Shown: positions 40,902 through 50,334, numbered from the stretch's first letter. The stretch is 64,000 nt of DNA from Bacillus_BA songklensis (GCF_042649685.1 NZ_JBHRZT010000020.1:620001-684000), one strand, 5' to 3'. Notes: generated by a model not told the origin, from the sequence alone. Numbers and translations are program-made.

Positions 40902-41842
40902 GACTGTTTCTCCCCTTTCTTTCTCATCCACAGTCGTAATTGACTTACTGTAATGGGCATGAAAAGCAAGGCGATGATGCCTGCTGCATAAGAATAGATA
41001 AACTTATAAGCATGGCTCGTCAACGCAATAATATAGCTGTCTTCCAAAGGCAGTTTGATCAAAGTGAGCGCCCCGCTCATGATCGTCTCGTATGTAGCAA
41101 TACCTCCCGGTGTAATCTGAAATACTTGACCGCCTATTGTCATGCTGTTAACCCATACACTCTCCACCGCAGATAATGAGCAACCGATCACATTTGCGAT
41201 ACTATACACGACAACTCCTTCGCTAATCCAGCTCAACCATATCAATACTAACAGAAAAGGAAACTGTTTCGTCAACACGCTTTCTCTTAACAGTCCAAAT
41301 TGTCTCCTTCCTAAATGGCGGGCTTTTTTGAGTCCAACGAATAATGCCAAACAAAAACAAAGACCCAGTCCAAAAAGAAGAGAAAAAGGAACAACGAAAA
41401 ATCGGATATAACCCGCTACTAGATAAAGTCCAATGGCTGCTATTCCGATTAAAGAAAGCATGTCAAACAGTCTCATCATCACAACAGAATGAATGGCCTC
41501 ATCGATTGCGATATTTTTATTTTTGTTTCGTATGATGCCAATGCGCACCATGTCACCCGCTTTTACAGGAAATAAATGGTTGATCGCCAAACTGTAAAAA
41601 AGAGAGACAACAGCGCTTGAGAGGGTAATTTTCCCTTTCATATACATCTTCCACGCAATGGCTCTTAACAAAAAAGCTAGTGTATAAAAAAAGGTCATCA
41701 GAAAAAGCCATTGGGGATGATTCCATAGCGAATGAAGCGAAAAGTGTAATTTTGACCAATCAAACGCTTCAAGTGATATGTAACAAAAGGCTAAAACCAG
41801 TAAGATGCCAACAATGAAGATAATCTTTTTAATAAGCTTCAT
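40898..41842 (-). CDS. Flippase-like membrane protein (UPF0104/LPG synthase TM domain)
   Basis: About 314 aa with eight helices and the family features FPVKAGDMVRIGIIR and a late PGGIATYETIMSG, as in the lysylphosphatidylglycerol synthase membrane domain. It lacks the aminoacyl transferase. The ATG at 41842 lies inside the end of the epimerase gene; the ATG at 41860 is an alternative. It may move lipid-linked sugars across the membrane. Confidence 0.78.
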   Translation of the reverse strand: MKLIKKIIFIVGILLVLAFCYISLEAFDWSKLHFSLHSLWNHPQWLFLMTFFYTLAFLLRAIAWKMYMKGKITLSSAVVSLFYSLAINHLFPVKAGDMVRIGIIRNKNKNIAIDEAIHSVVMMRLFDMLSLIGIAAIGLYLVAGYIRFFVVPFSLLFGLGLCFCLALFVGLKKARHLGRRQFGLLRESVLTKQFPFLLVLIWLSWISEGVVVYSIANVIGCSLSAVESVWVNSMTIGGQVFQITPGGIATYETIMSGALTLIKLPLEDSYIIALTSHAYKFIYSYAAGIIALLFMPITVSQLRLWMRKKGEKQS

Positions 41843-42776
41843 ACGCTTTAAACCATTCAATGGTCCGGCGAATACCTTCTTCGATGGTTACCTGAGGTTT
41901 ATATCCTAACAATTTGTTCGCCTTTGAAATATCAGCCCATGTATGATTGACATCCCCTGCCCGTTTTCCTTTTTGGATCGATTTCAGCTTTGGAAAATGA
42001 TCGGTTAAAATGGACACAAGCTGCTCAATTGCGACAGGGTATGAAGAACCTAAGTTAAAAATCTCGGTTTCATGCTCATGATACATTGAAGCTTCTATTC
42101 CGTTAATAATATCTTCAATGTACGTATAATCTCTTGTTGTATGAGTACCGTACAATGGGATTTCCTGGTCTTTTAGCGCCTTCTTAATGAACTTGGCCAT
42201 CGCCATATCAGGTCTTCCCCATGGACCATAAACCGTAAAGAAACGTAAAATCGTTAATTGAAAACCGTACAAATGTTGATAGGCCTGGCAAAAAGATTCA
42301 GCGCTATATTTGGCAGCGGCATACGGGGAAACAACTTGACCTGTTGCCATTTCTTCTTTTACCGGTCCCCCATGCTGATTGCCATATACGGATGAAGAAG
42401 ATGCGAATAGAACGTGCTTTGTTCCTGTTTCCCCCGCTGCTTTTAATGCGTTGATCGTCGCTTTAATATCATAATCAACGTATTCTAAAGGTTGCTTTAA
42501 AGAAGGCGCCACTCCCGGAATGGCTGCCAAATGAACGACAGCTTCGGGTTTAAGCTCCTTAAACAGCTGCATTGTTTTTTCTTCATCCAATAAATTTAGT
42601 TGATAAAAAGAAAAGTTGCCTGCTTCCTCAATAAAAAAAAGTTGTCTTTTCTTTCGTTCAATTGAATAGTAAGGGTGAAGCATATCGACCACCGTCACTT
42701 CGTGGCCTTTTTCAATAAAACGCCTGCTCAAGTGGCATCCGATAAAGCCCGCCCCCCCTGTTATTAATACCTTCAC
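41829..42776 (-). CDS. NAD-dependent nucleotide-sugar epimerase
   Basis: 315 aa, extended SDR. GGAGFIG at the N-terminus binds NAD, with SSSVYG, the catalytic YAAAK and RFFTVYGPWGRPDMA as in UDP-glucuronate/UDP-glucose 4-epimerases. The GTG at 42776 has AGAGGTG upstream; a GTG three codons earlier overlaps it. First gene of a four-gene operon (epimerase, flippase-like, phosphatase-like, GT2). Confidence 0.87.
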   Translation of the reverse strand: MKVLITGGAGFIGCHLSRRFIEKGHEVTVVDMLHPYYSIERKKRQLFFIEEAGNFSFYQLNLLDEEKTMQLFKELKPEAVVHLAAIPGVAPSLKQPLEYVDYDIKATINALKAAGETGTKHVLFASSSSVYGNQHGGPVKEEMATGQVVSPYAAAKYSAESFCQAYQHLYGFQLTILRFFTVYGPWGRPDMAMAKFIKKALKDQEIPLYGTHTTRDYTYIEDIINGIEASMYHEHETEIFNLGSSYPVAIEQLVSILTDHFPKLKSIQKGKRAGDVNHTWADISKANKLLGYKPQVTIEEGIRRTIEWFKAYEAY

Positions 42777-42870
42777 GGTCGACACCTCTTTGTTGCATCA
42801 AAAATAAACTCATAATCTTTATGGTATCTTTTCATCATCATTTATGCAATTTCCAAATCATTGTAACAGG

Positions 42871-42899
42871 AAAAAAGCCGCAATGATGCGGCTTTTTTT
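42871..42899. terminator. Terminator between the 397-aa lipoprotein and epimerase genes
   Basis: Arms AAAAAGCCGC/GCGGCTTTTT with A and T runs; works in both directions. Confidence 0.8.
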
Positions 42900-43024
42900 A
42901 CTAATGTTTGTCAAGACCGATGTTAATGCTTACTATCATTGACTCATTCGTACGAATGGCTGTTTTGGACTAAAATCAATGTTAAGCTTTAGCATGGTCA
43001 AAAACCCAAACACTATTTCGTATA

Positions 43025-44218
43025 TTATTTTGCCTTTTCGATAACTGTATTTAATGCAGCCTGAATTTGAGCAAGAAGCTGATCAGCCTCTTCTTTATTC
43101 TTCGCTTTTGCCGCCTCTAAATATTTTTGCGCCTGATCTCGAAGAGTCGTATACGCTTTATCACCTAAAAGCGATTTAATATCGCTATCAATCATGTCAA
43201 TAAATAATGCTCCTTCAAGAGCGGTAACAGGAGATTTTTCTTGTCCCCAATATTCTTGGCTTTCCTCATACTCATGTAAAGCAATTTTTGCGAATCCGCG
43301 TACAAATGCTTTATTGACCGCTGCCGGGTCTAATGTTTTTACATCTGTTTGCAGATCAAACTGCTTTAAAATATACTCTCCTTCTTCAGGTGCATTTTTT
43401 TGTAAGTAGCCGTATAAAGATTGATAGAAGGCCCAACCCTCTGCTTGCTCTACCTTCGCTTCAGCTTCATTTTCTTTTGCAGCACCCGCTGCTTTCGTAG
43501 CATAACCGTTTGGAAGTGCTCCTGTTGCTAAGTAAAAGGTTTTCATTAATGACTTATCCACAACTTGTTTTCCAAGAAGAAATCCTAGTTTGTCATCGTT
43601 GTCTACCGCTTTTTCAATTTCACTAAATCCGCCTGCAACCTGATCCACTAAAACAGTTCCGTATGCTGCATCACGTTTTTCAACAGTAGATTGCAGGATG
43701 GAATAAAATTCCTTCGCCTCTTCTACTTCCTCTTTTACAAGCTCTTTGTTGCCCCAATTTTCATCAACCTCAACAAATTCATGTCTCAAAGTTGTAAAGA
43801 ATACCTTTTGCATCAATTTATCAAAAATTTGTTTTACAACCACTTTGTCCATAGAGCCATCTTTTCCAGCCTCTAATGCAGTTGTAATGTGTTGATCAAC
43901 AGTATCTTGGAATTCTGCATCTCTTTTTTGGACAAGAGTTTGCAAATTTGTTTGATAGATGTTTATTACTTTATCAAAGTCAACATCTTTTCCTTCTTTA
44001 GCTTTTTCCAGTTCAGTCACTGCTTCTTTAAATGCTTCAGCGTAATTAGCCTCTTCTTTCTCTGTCTCTGGTGCTTTTTCTGTTTTTTCGTTACCTTTGT
44101 TTTCTGTCTGTTCTTTTTTCTCTGTGTTCACTTTCGCACTTTCCTCATTATTAGAGCACGCACTTAGTGCAAGTGATAATACTGAAAGTGCAGCTAGCAG
44201 CTTAAACTTCATTGCCAT
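43025..44218 (-). CDS. Fur-regulated lipoprotein with three internal repeats
   Basis: 397 aa. Lipoprotein signal with LSACS (cysteine about 21), a KE-rich linker (about 25-60), then helical repeats: NIYQTNLQTLVQKRDAEFQ, FYSILQSTVEKRDAAYG and FYQSLYGYLQKNAPEEG, each followed by a motif like VVVKQIFDKLMQKVFF. GGGGGAA precedes the ATG. Two Fur boxes flank its promoter. No known family is certain; a role in iron capture next to the FTR1 unit is an inference from regulation and place. Confidence 0.7.
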   Translation of the reverse strand: MAMKFKLLAALSVLSLALSACSNNEESAKVNTEKKEQTENKGNEKTEKAPETEKEEANYAEAFKEAVTELEKAKEGKDVDFDKVINIYQTNLQTLVQKRDAEFQDTVDQHITTALEAGKDGSMDKVVVKQIFDKLMQKVFFTTLRHEFVEVDENWGNKELVKEEVEEAKEFYSILQSTVEKRDAAYGTVLVDQVAGGFSEIEKAVDNDDKLGFLLGKQVVDKSLMKTFYLATGALPNGYATKAAGAAKENEAEAKVEQAEGWAFYQSLYGYLQKNAPEEGEYILKQFDLQTDVKTLDPAAVNKAFVRGFAKIALHEYEESQEYWGQEKSPVTALEGALFIDMIDSDIKSLLGDKAYTTLRDQAQKYLEAAKAKNKEEADQLLAQIQAALNTVIEKAK

Positions 44219-44247
44219 ATGTATTCCCCCTGTAGATCACTCAAAAT

Positions 44248-44304
44248 TGATAATGATTTTCATTCACAATTTTTATTATAAGAGAGAACGATTCTCATTG
44301 TCAA
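44248..44304 (-). promoter_or_regulatory. Sigma-A promoter with two Fur boxes
   Basis: Minus-strand TTGACA at 44299-44304, 18-bp spacer, TATAAT at 44275-44280. One Fur-like box, TGACAATGAGAATCG, overlaps the -35 (44289-44303); the second, TGATAATGATTTTCA (read on the plus strand 44248-44262), lies just downstream of the -10. Confidence 0.85.
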
Positions 44305-44344
44305 TCTCGATTTTCAAGCCTTTTCATTATTGTCTTGTATTTGC

Positions 44345-44387
44345 AAAAAAATAACGCTGCCTATGTACATAGGCAGCGTTATTTTTT
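44345..44387. terminator. trxA terminator, fully palindromic
   Basis: AATAACGCTGCCTATG and its exact complement flanking TA, with A6 and T6 on the outer sides; works in both directions. Confidence 0.9.
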
Positions 44388-44700
44388 ACGCGTGTTGAGA
44401 TAAACGCTCAGCAAGTGCTTCTTTTGGTTGGAAGCCCACTACTTTATCCACCACTTCGCCGTTTTTGAATACAAGTAAAGTTGGGATGCTCATTACACCG
44501 AATTTAGCAGCAGTTTCTTGGTTCTCATCCACATCAACTTTAACGATTTTTACTTTGTCGCCCATTTCTGAGTCTAACTCTTCTAAAACAGGAGCGATCA
44601 TTTTACAAGGTCCGCACCATGGAGCCCAGAAGTCCACAAGCACTAAACCTTCAGTTGTTTCATTACTAAAAGTTTGATCTGTAGCATTTACAATAGCCAT
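44386..44700 (-). CDS. trxA: Thioredoxin
   Basis: 104 aa with the active site WCGPC in FWAPWCGPCKMIAPVL and the cis-proline in MSIPTLLVF. Reduces protein disulfides in the cytoplasm. GGAGGAAT precedes the ATG at 44700; residues further upstream to 44724 do not fit. In B. subtilis trxA lies between etfA and uvrC; here the 9-kb island separates it from uvrC. Confidence 0.97.
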   Translation of the reverse strand: MAIVNATDQTFSNETTEGLVLVDFWAPWCGPCKMIAPVLEELDSEMGDKVKIVKVDVDENQETAAKFGVMSIPTLLVFKNGEVVDKVVGFQPKEALAERLSQHA

Positions 44701-44818
44701 TGTAATTCCTCCTAACATTTCCAATATCGAAAACTAATCACAGTATATCACCTTACATTGTTCAATGCTATTTATTTGACTCGCTTCCCGCAGCTCGCGT
44801 GCATGGCTATTTTCATAC

Positions 44819-45043
44819 AAAAAGCGGGTACATTATACTGTGCCCGCTTTTTGTCGTTCTTAAACTTTCATCGCAAGAGGGGTGCGCTTTCTACCTGCTG
44901 CCTTACTCCTCAAAGACAGCAGGTTACCTGTACCCTTTTACCCCTTTTCACAAATGTTTAAACATCATCTTTTGACCTTCAATGCTGCTTGCAGCATTGA
45001 AGGCATCTTGATTGGAAGGGGATTCACCCTTCCGATCAAGATG
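44819..45043. repeat. Array of four hairpins between etfA and trxA
   Basis: Hairpins at 44819-44852 (AAAGCGGG type, with A and T runs, a likely terminator), 44893-44924 (ACCTGCTG arms), 44976-45003 (13-bp arms with a 2-base loop) and 45004-45043 (17-bp arms with one mismatch). The last includes the etfA stop codon at 45036-45038. No gene lies in 44701-45035. Confidence 0.75.
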
Positions 45044-46016
45044 AATGAATTTTCAACTTCTTAAATTCTTCTGTTAACATCGGTACAACTTCAAACAAAT
45101 CGCCAACAATTCCATAGTCGGCCACTTTGAAAATGTTTGCTTCAGGATCTTTATTGATCGCCACGATCACTTTTGAGTTAGACATACCGGCTAAATGCTG
45201 GATGGCACCGGAAATACCACAAGCAATATATAAGTCAGGTGTTACAACCTTACCTGTTTGGCCAATTTGAAGTGAGTAGTCACAATACTCGGCATCGCAG
45301 GCCCCGCGTGATGCACCGACCGCACCGCCTAGTACGTTCGCCAGTTCTTGTAATGGTCTAAAACCATCTTCACTTTTCACCCCGCGGCCTCCTGCCACGA
45401 TGACTTTTGCTTCCGATAAATCAACGCCTTGTGCCGCTTTACGCACCACTTCTTTAACAATCGTACGCAAGTCTTTAATCTCTGCTTGCACACTTGTTAC
45501 TTTACCAGTACGAGAACCATCTTTCTCAAACGGTGCAATATTGTTCGGACGCACTGTTACAAAGATAAGACCATCTGTTACGATTTTCTTTTCAAATGCT
45601 TTTCCAGAATAAATTGGACGCGTGAATACAAGGTTTCCTCCAGCTGCTTCTAATGCTGTAACATCAGAAACCAATCCGCTGTCTAGCTTGGCTGCCAGTT
45701 TTGGAGACAAGTCTTTTCCTAAAGCTGTATGGCCCATTACAATGGCTTCAGGCTTCTCTGTCTCCACAACCGCTAAGAAAGCCTGAGAATAGCCGTCTGG
45801 TGTGTATTGCGCCAATTTGCTGTCTTCGACTGTTACAACACGATCTGCTCCATAAGCAATCAATTCATTCGCCAGGCTGTTGACACCCTCACCTAATAAA
45901 ACACTCACAACCTCTCCGCCTTCAGCTACTATTTTCCCGGCTGCAATTGCTTCAAATGAAACGTTACGTAATGCCGACTCACGTACTTCTGCCAATACTA
46001 ATACTTTGCGTGCCAT
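45036..46016 (-). CDS. etfA: Electron transfer flavoprotein alpha subunit
   Basis: 326 aa. N-terminal domain with VLVLAEVRE; C-terminal FAD domain with VIVAGGRGVKSEDGF, GASRGACDAEY, QIGQTGKVVTPDLYIACGIS and AINKDPEANIFKVADYGIVG. Accepts electrons from acyl-CoA dehydrogenases. GGGGGT precedes the ATG. Last gene of the lcfA-fadR-fadB-etfB-etfA order known from B. subtilis. Confidence 0.97.
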   Translation of the reverse strand: MARKVLVLAEVRESALRNVSFEAIAAGKIVAEGGEVVSVLLGEGVNSLANELIAYGADRVVTVEDSKLAQYTPDGYSQAFLAVVETEKPEAIVMGHTALGKDLSPKLAAKLDSGLVSDVTALEAAGGNLVFTRPIYSGKAFEKKIVTDGLIFVTVRPNNIAPFEKDGSRTGKVTSVQAEIKDLRTIVKEVVRKAAQGVDLSEAKVIVAGGRGVKSEDGFRPLQELANVLGGAVGASRGACDAEYCDYSLQIGQTGKVVTPDLYIACGISGAIQHLAGMSNSKVIVAINKDPEANIFKVADYGIVGDLFEVVPMLTEEFKKLKIHSS

Positions 46017-46051
46017 GATTTATACCCCCATTTACCTTTTTAGTCCAATGA

Positions 46052-46825
46052 TTAAATGACTTTCGCTTCAGAATGTAAAAGTTGAACCAATTCTTTTACT
46101 TGATCAGCCAGTTCTCCTGATAATACTTTTCCTGCTTCTTTTTTCGGCGGAAGATAAATTTCGATTGTTTTTGTTTTCGCTGCTACATCATCTTTGTCTA
46201 AATCAAGATCATCCAACTCTAATTCTTCTAATGGTTTTTTCTTTGCTTTCATAATTCCAGGTAATGAAGGATAGCGGGGTTCATTCAATCCTTGCTGTGC
46301 TGTTATGAGAAGAGGCAATGAAGTTTCAATGACTTCCGAGTCTCCTTCAACATCACGCACTACCTTTACAGTACTTCCATCGATTTCAAGCTTTGTAATG
46401 GTTGTTACGTATGGAATGTTCAACAACTCTGCGACACGAGGACCTACTTGACCTGAACCTCCGTCAATCGCAACATTCCCTGCGAGAATTAAATCTGCTT
46501 CTTTATCTTTTAAATACTCGGCTACTATTTTTGCCGTTGTGTATTGATCGCCATAATCTAAATCATCTTCTGTATTAATCCACACAGCTTTATCGCACCC
46601 CATTGCCAAAGCTGTGCGCAGTTCTTTCTCTGATTCTTCGCCTCCAACCGTGAGCACCGTAATTTCACCGCCATTAGCATCTCTTACTTGTATGGCTTCT
46701 TCAATGGCATATTCATCGTACGGGTTGATGATAAACTCGGCACCTTCTTCAGCAATTTGACCGTTTGTTAATACAATTTTCTCTTCAGTGTCAAAAGTAC
46801 GTTTCATTAATACGTAGATGTTCAT
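46052..46825 (-). CDS. etfB: Electron transfer flavoprotein beta subunit
   Basis: 257 aa with NIYVLMKRTFDTEEK, INPYDEYAIEEA, DGGSGQVGPRVAE and the AMP-binding region of the family. Pairs with EtfA. The ATG at 46825 has TTGGAGGGG upstream; the open frame to 46855 does not fit. Confidence 0.97.
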   Translation of the reverse strand: MNIYVLMKRTFDTEEKIVLTNGQIAEEGAEFIINPYDEYAIEEAIQVRDANGGEITVLTVGGEESEKELRTALAMGCDKAVWINTEDDLDYGDQYTTAKIVAEYLKDKEADLILAGNVAIDGGSGQVGPRVAELLNIPYVTTITKLEIDGSTVKVVRDVEGDSEVIETSLPLLITAQQGLNEPRYPSLPGIMKAKKKPLEELELDDLDLDKDDVAAKTKTIEIYLPPKKEAGKVLSGELADQVKELVQLLHSEAKVI

Positions 46826-46894
46826 AATGTCCCCTCCAATAAATTGAACGTTCATTCTCTTAAGAATTTTATGAATATTTATTGCAAAAAAATA

Positions 46895-47668
46895 TTATAT
46901 CCCTTTAAAATTTGGAGCGCGTTTTTCAATGAATGCTGCAACGCCTTCTTTTGCATCATTTGAAGCAAATACTTTTCCAAACAGTTCTGCTTCTTTTTGC
47001 ATCCCTTCATAAAATGATTCAGCGTTCGCATATTTTAATAATTGCAAGGTTGCTGCGACAGAAATAGGGCTTTTCTTAGCGATCTTATACGCAAATTCCA
47101 TTGTTTTATCAAACAATTCTTCTTCTGGATAAGCTCTGTTCGCCAAACCTGCTTTTGCTGCTTCCATACCGGAAATGGGTTCGCTTGTCAGCATCATTTC
47201 ACAGGCCTTTCCGACCCCTACGTATCGCGGTAAACGTTGTGTCCCGGCAAATCCCGGAATGATGCCCAACTGCAGCTCAGGTAATCCGAGCTTAGCTGTT
47301 TCGCTCACAAACCGCATATGGCAGCTCATAGCCAATTCCAGGCCGCCGCCGAGTGCTGCCCCATGGATGGCTGCAATAATCGGCTTTGGATATGATTCAA
47401 CGTATTGGAGCAAGTCCTGTCCGTTTTTCGCCAACTGACGATAATCTTCCTCTTGGGATAGCGTCGTAAATTCCTTAATGTCAGCACCAGCACAGAAGAA
47501 ACGTCCCTCCCCACGCACAACAATAACGCGAGTTTCGTGATTGTTCTCTAACTCTTCCAATACATTAGAGAGCTCTTGCAAAAGCCCCTGTGATAATGCA
47601 TTAGCCGGCGGACGACTGATATTGATGACGCTCACATAATCAGCTGTCTTCACTTGTAAAAAGCTCAT
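46895..47668 (-). CDS. fadB: Enoyl-CoA hydratase
   Basis: 257 aa, crotonase fold. Oxyanion-hole motifs FFCAGADIKEF and HGAALGGGLELAM, and the catalytic-glutamate region LGIIPGFAGTQRLPR. Adds water to trans-2-enoyl-CoA in beta-oxidation. The ATG at 47668 has AAGGA nine bases upstream, better than the GTG at 47677. Confidence 0.95.
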   Translation of the reverse strand: MSFLQVKTADYVSVINISRPPANALSQGLLQELSNVLEELENNHETRVIVVRGEGRFFCAGADIKEFTTLSQEEDYRQLAKNGQDLLQYVESYPKPIIAAIHGAALGGGLELAMSCHMRFVSETAKLGLPELQLGIIPGFAGTQRLPRYVGVGKACEMMLTSEPISGMEAAKAGLANRAYPEEELFDKTMEFAYKIAKKSPISVAATLQLLKYANAESFYEGMQKEAELFGKVFASNDAKEGVAAFIEKRAPNFKGI

Positions 47669-47714
47669 TTTCTCCACTCCTTATGTATTTTTGGTTGACG
47701 CCTCCCAACCTTAC

Positions 47715-48308
47715 TTAAGCAGGTTGAGAGCCGTTACATCCAGTTAAGAGAAGCTGGTGCACTTTCGGTGCCAATGAGATGAGATCATATTTATGTTCAT
47801 TCATTACCCAAGTAGTGACTGTCTCATCAATCGTTCCGAAAATCATTTGCCTTGCTAAACGAATATCTAATTTAGAATCGAACTCCCCTGTCTCGATACC
47901 TGTTTGCAGAATGCTGTCCACTACATGTAAATATCCCTTTAACACCTCATTGATCTTTAAACGCAGTTCCTTATTCGACTGCCTTAGCTCCAATTGGGTG
48001 ACAGTTGCTAAAGGATGATCCTCCGCAAGAAGCATGAAGTGTTTTTCAATTAACATATATAACTTCTCTTCTGCCTTTTCTTTTCCTGCAATTTCCTCCT
48101 CAATTTTTTCGATGAATTGTCCCATCTTTTCTTGAAATAAAGAAATTAAGATATCCTCTTTGCTGTTAAAATATAAATAAATGGTACCATCAGCTACTCT
48201 GGCTTGCTTGGCGATTTTAGATACTTGTGCGTTGTGATAACCATTTTCTGCGATAACGATGACAGCGGCATCAATAATTTGCTTATATTTAGGTCGATTT
48301 TTTTTCAA
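47715..48308 (-). CDS. fadR: TetR-family repressor of fatty acid degradation
   Basis: 197 aa. HTH in the first 50 residues (QVSKIAKQARVADGTIYLYF) and a ligand-binding C-terminal domain; long-chain acyl-CoA is the known inducer. Start TTG 48308 with AAGGAGAAAG upstream. A perfect FadR box lies 100 bases upstream, so autoregulation is likely. Confidence 0.93.
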   Translation of the reverse strand: MKKNRPKYKQIIDAAVIVIAENGYHNAQVSKIAKQARVADGTIYLYFNSKEDILISLFQEKMGQFIEKIEEEIAGKEKAEEKLYMLIEKHFMLLAEDHPLATVTQLELRQSNKELRLKINEVLKGYLHVVDSILQTGIETGEFDSKLDIRLARQMIFGTIDETVTTWVMNEHKYDLISLAPKVHQLLLTGCNGSQPA

Positions 48309-48407
48309 TCGTTCTTTCTCCTTCTAAGTGATCAATTTCCTGTGAGTTTTTTTCCTATGCAACAACGTGGACATAGATGCATCCTGTTTTCCCATGATTA
48401 TAAAATA

Positions 48408-48425
48408 TGAATGAATAGTCATTCA
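48408..48425. promoter_or_regulatory. FadR operator
   Basis: TGAATGAATAGTCATTCA fits the Bacillus FadR consensus TGAATGAMTANTCATTCA at every position. It lies between lcfA and fadR, so fadR-fadB-etfBA can be controlled apart from lcfA. Confidence 0.9.
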
Positions 48426-48501
48426 TATTCCAATAATAAAAAAACTTACCATTTCTGTCAATGGTCATTTTCAAAAAAAGAAATGGCAGAACCCAGAAAA
48501 T

Positions 48502-50196
48502 CTATGTTGCTTTTTTCTGTTTTTCTCTTTCTTCTTCCACTAACGATCTTCTTAATATTTTTCCGACAGCGGTTTTCGGAAGTTCACTTCTGAACTCATA
48601 GATTCTTGGTACTTTGTAGGCAGCTAAATGCTGGCGTATAAATGCATCAAGTTCTTCTTCCGTACAAGCGGCTCCTTCTTTCAGAACGACATACGCTTTC
48701 ACTGTTTCGCCCCGGTATGGATCAGGTACTCCCGCGACTACAGCTTCCTGGATTTTTTCGTGCTCATACAGTACTTCTTCCACTTCCCTCGGGTAAATAT
48801 TGAATCCGCTCGCAATGATCATATCCTTTTTGCGGTCGACAATATAAAAATAGCCCCGCTCATCCATATATCCTAAGTCTCCGGTGAAAAACCAGCCATC
48901 CCTTAACACTGCTTCTGTCTCATCCGGTCTGTTCCAATACCCCTTCATAACTTGCGGACCGCGAACGGCTATTTCCCCAATTTCGTCAATCTCTGCTTGT
49001 TCTCCCGTTTGCAGCGAGACGACCATTGCATCCGTATTAGGCCACGGCACTCCAATACTTCCAGTGACACGGTCTGTCCATAAAAAATTAGAATGGGTAA
49101 CAGGAGACGTTTCTGTTAAACCGTATCCCTCAACCAGCTTACCACCCGTAATCTTTTCAAACTTTTCTTGTACTTCTACCGGTAACGGAGCCGATCCGCT
49201 GATGCAAGAATCAATGGATGATAAATCGTATTTCGTCAGATTCGGATGGTTTAATAAAGCTATATAAATAGTTGGTGCTCCAGGAAAGAGAGTTGGTTTT
49301 TGCTTATGAATGGTTTTTAGCACCATCTCTGTATCAAATTTCGGTAAAAGAATCATTTCATATCCTTGAAGAACAGATAAGATCAAGACAGTGGTCAAGC
49401 CATACACATGAAAGAATGGCAGTACTCCTAAAATTTTCTCTTCTCCTTTTTTGCATTTATACAGCCAATGGGAGCACATCGTAGCGTTTGCGACAAGATT
49501 GCTGTGAGTAAGCATGACACCCTTTGGAAAGCCCGTAGTCCCGCCTGTGTATTGCAATAAAGCTAGGTCTTCTTTTGAATTAATCGGCACGGGGATATAG
49601 GTGGCAACGCCGCTTTTGATAATTTCCGAAAGCAGGTGATTTTTCCCGCGGTGTTCGACTTTTACGACCACTCCTTGCTGTTTCTTCTGTATGAATGGAT
49701 ATAACAAGTTTTTCGGAAACGGCAAATAGTCCTGGATTCTGGCCACAATAATGTGTTCCACATTTGTTAGTGCTTTCATTTTTGAGATTTTTGGATATAA
49801 AATATCAAGCGAAATCATATACTTTGCATTTGAATCATTAAGTTGGAACATTAACTCCCTTTCCGTATAAAGGGGATTGGTTTGTACGACCGTTCCTCCT
49901 GCAAGCAGCACGCCGTAGAAAGAGATAACTGCTTGCGGGGAATTCGGCAGCATGATGGCAACTTTCTCCCCTTTAAGAAACCCGAGTTTTTGTAAATAGG
50001 CCGCCAGTGCTAACGCTTGTTCGTATAGTTGGCTGAATGTCAATTCTTTACCCAAGAAATGAACAGCCGATTTATAGCCATATAGTTGAACTGCTTCTTG
50101 AAATAATTCCACCAAACTTTTATCCTCGATTTGAATAATGGACGGGATTTCCTCCGGATAAAGTTTGAGCCATGGTTTGGCCGTTTCTTCTCTCAT
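48502..50196 (-). CDS. lcfA: Long-chain fatty-acid-CoA ligase
   Basis: 564 aa, ANL adenylate-forming family. ATP-binding LLQYTGGTTGFPKGVM, EGYGLTETSP, FTGDLGYMDERGYF and DRKKDMI with the C-terminal lysine in PKTAVGKILRR. Activates fatty acids for beta-oxidation. TTGGAGGTG precedes the ATG. Confidence 0.95.
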   Translation of the reverse strand: MREETAKPWLKLYPEEIPSIIQIEDKSLVELFQEAVQLYGYKSAVHFLGKELTFSQLYEQALALAAYLQKLGFLKGEKVAIMLPNSPQAVISFYGVLLAGGTVVQTNPLYTERELMFQLNDSNAKYMISLDILYPKISKMKALTNVEHIIVARIQDYLPFPKNLLYPFIQKKQQGVVVKVEHRGKNHLLSEIIKSGVATYIPVPINSKEDLALLQYTGGTTGFPKGVMLTHSNLVANATMCSHWLYKCKKGEEKILGVLPFFHVYGLTTVLILSVLQGYEMILLPKFDTEMVLKTIHKQKPTLFPGAPTIYIALLNHPNLTKYDLSSIDSCISGSAPLPVEVQEKFEKITGGKLVEGYGLTETSPVTHSNFLWTDRVTGSIGVPWPNTDAMVVSLQTGEQAEIDEIGEIAVRGPQVMKGYWNRPDETEAVLRDGWFFTGDLGYMDERGYFYIVDRKKDMIIASGFNIYPREVEEVLYEHEKIQEAVVAGVPDPYRGETVKAYVVLKEGAACTEEELDAFIRQHLAAYKVPRIYEFRSELPKTAVGKILRRSLVEEEREKQKKAT

Positions 50197-50243
50197 CCAA
50201 TCACCTCCAAATAGTCATAATTTTTAGAAATATAAACAATTAA

Positions 50244-50273
50244 ATTATAGTATATGACAAGCCACATTGCCAA
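50244..50273 (-). promoter_or_regulatory. Sigma-A promoter of lcfA
   Basis: Minus-strand TTGGCA at 50268-50273, 18-bp spacer, TATAAT at 50244-50249. The -35 lies within the arm of a perfect 19-bp hairpin. Confidence 0.7.
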
Positions 50274-50311
50274 GATGATGTGGGTAAAGAACACCCACAT
50301 CATCTTGGCAA
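50267..50311. repeat. Perfect hairpin with 19-bp arms overlapping the lcfA -35
   Basis: Left arm 50267-50285, right arm 50293-50311, loop of seven. Directly beside it a smaller palindrome ACGCATAAG/CTTATGCGT at 50311-50329. Neither has a proper T run. Confidence 0.7.
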
Positions 50312-50334
50312 CGCATAAGGCTTATGCGTAAATA

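Noticed and set aside
46838..46860. FadR-like half-sites upstream of etfB (TTGAACGTTCATTC)
   Set aside because: Only partly fits the operator consensus, in contrast to the perfect box at 48408.
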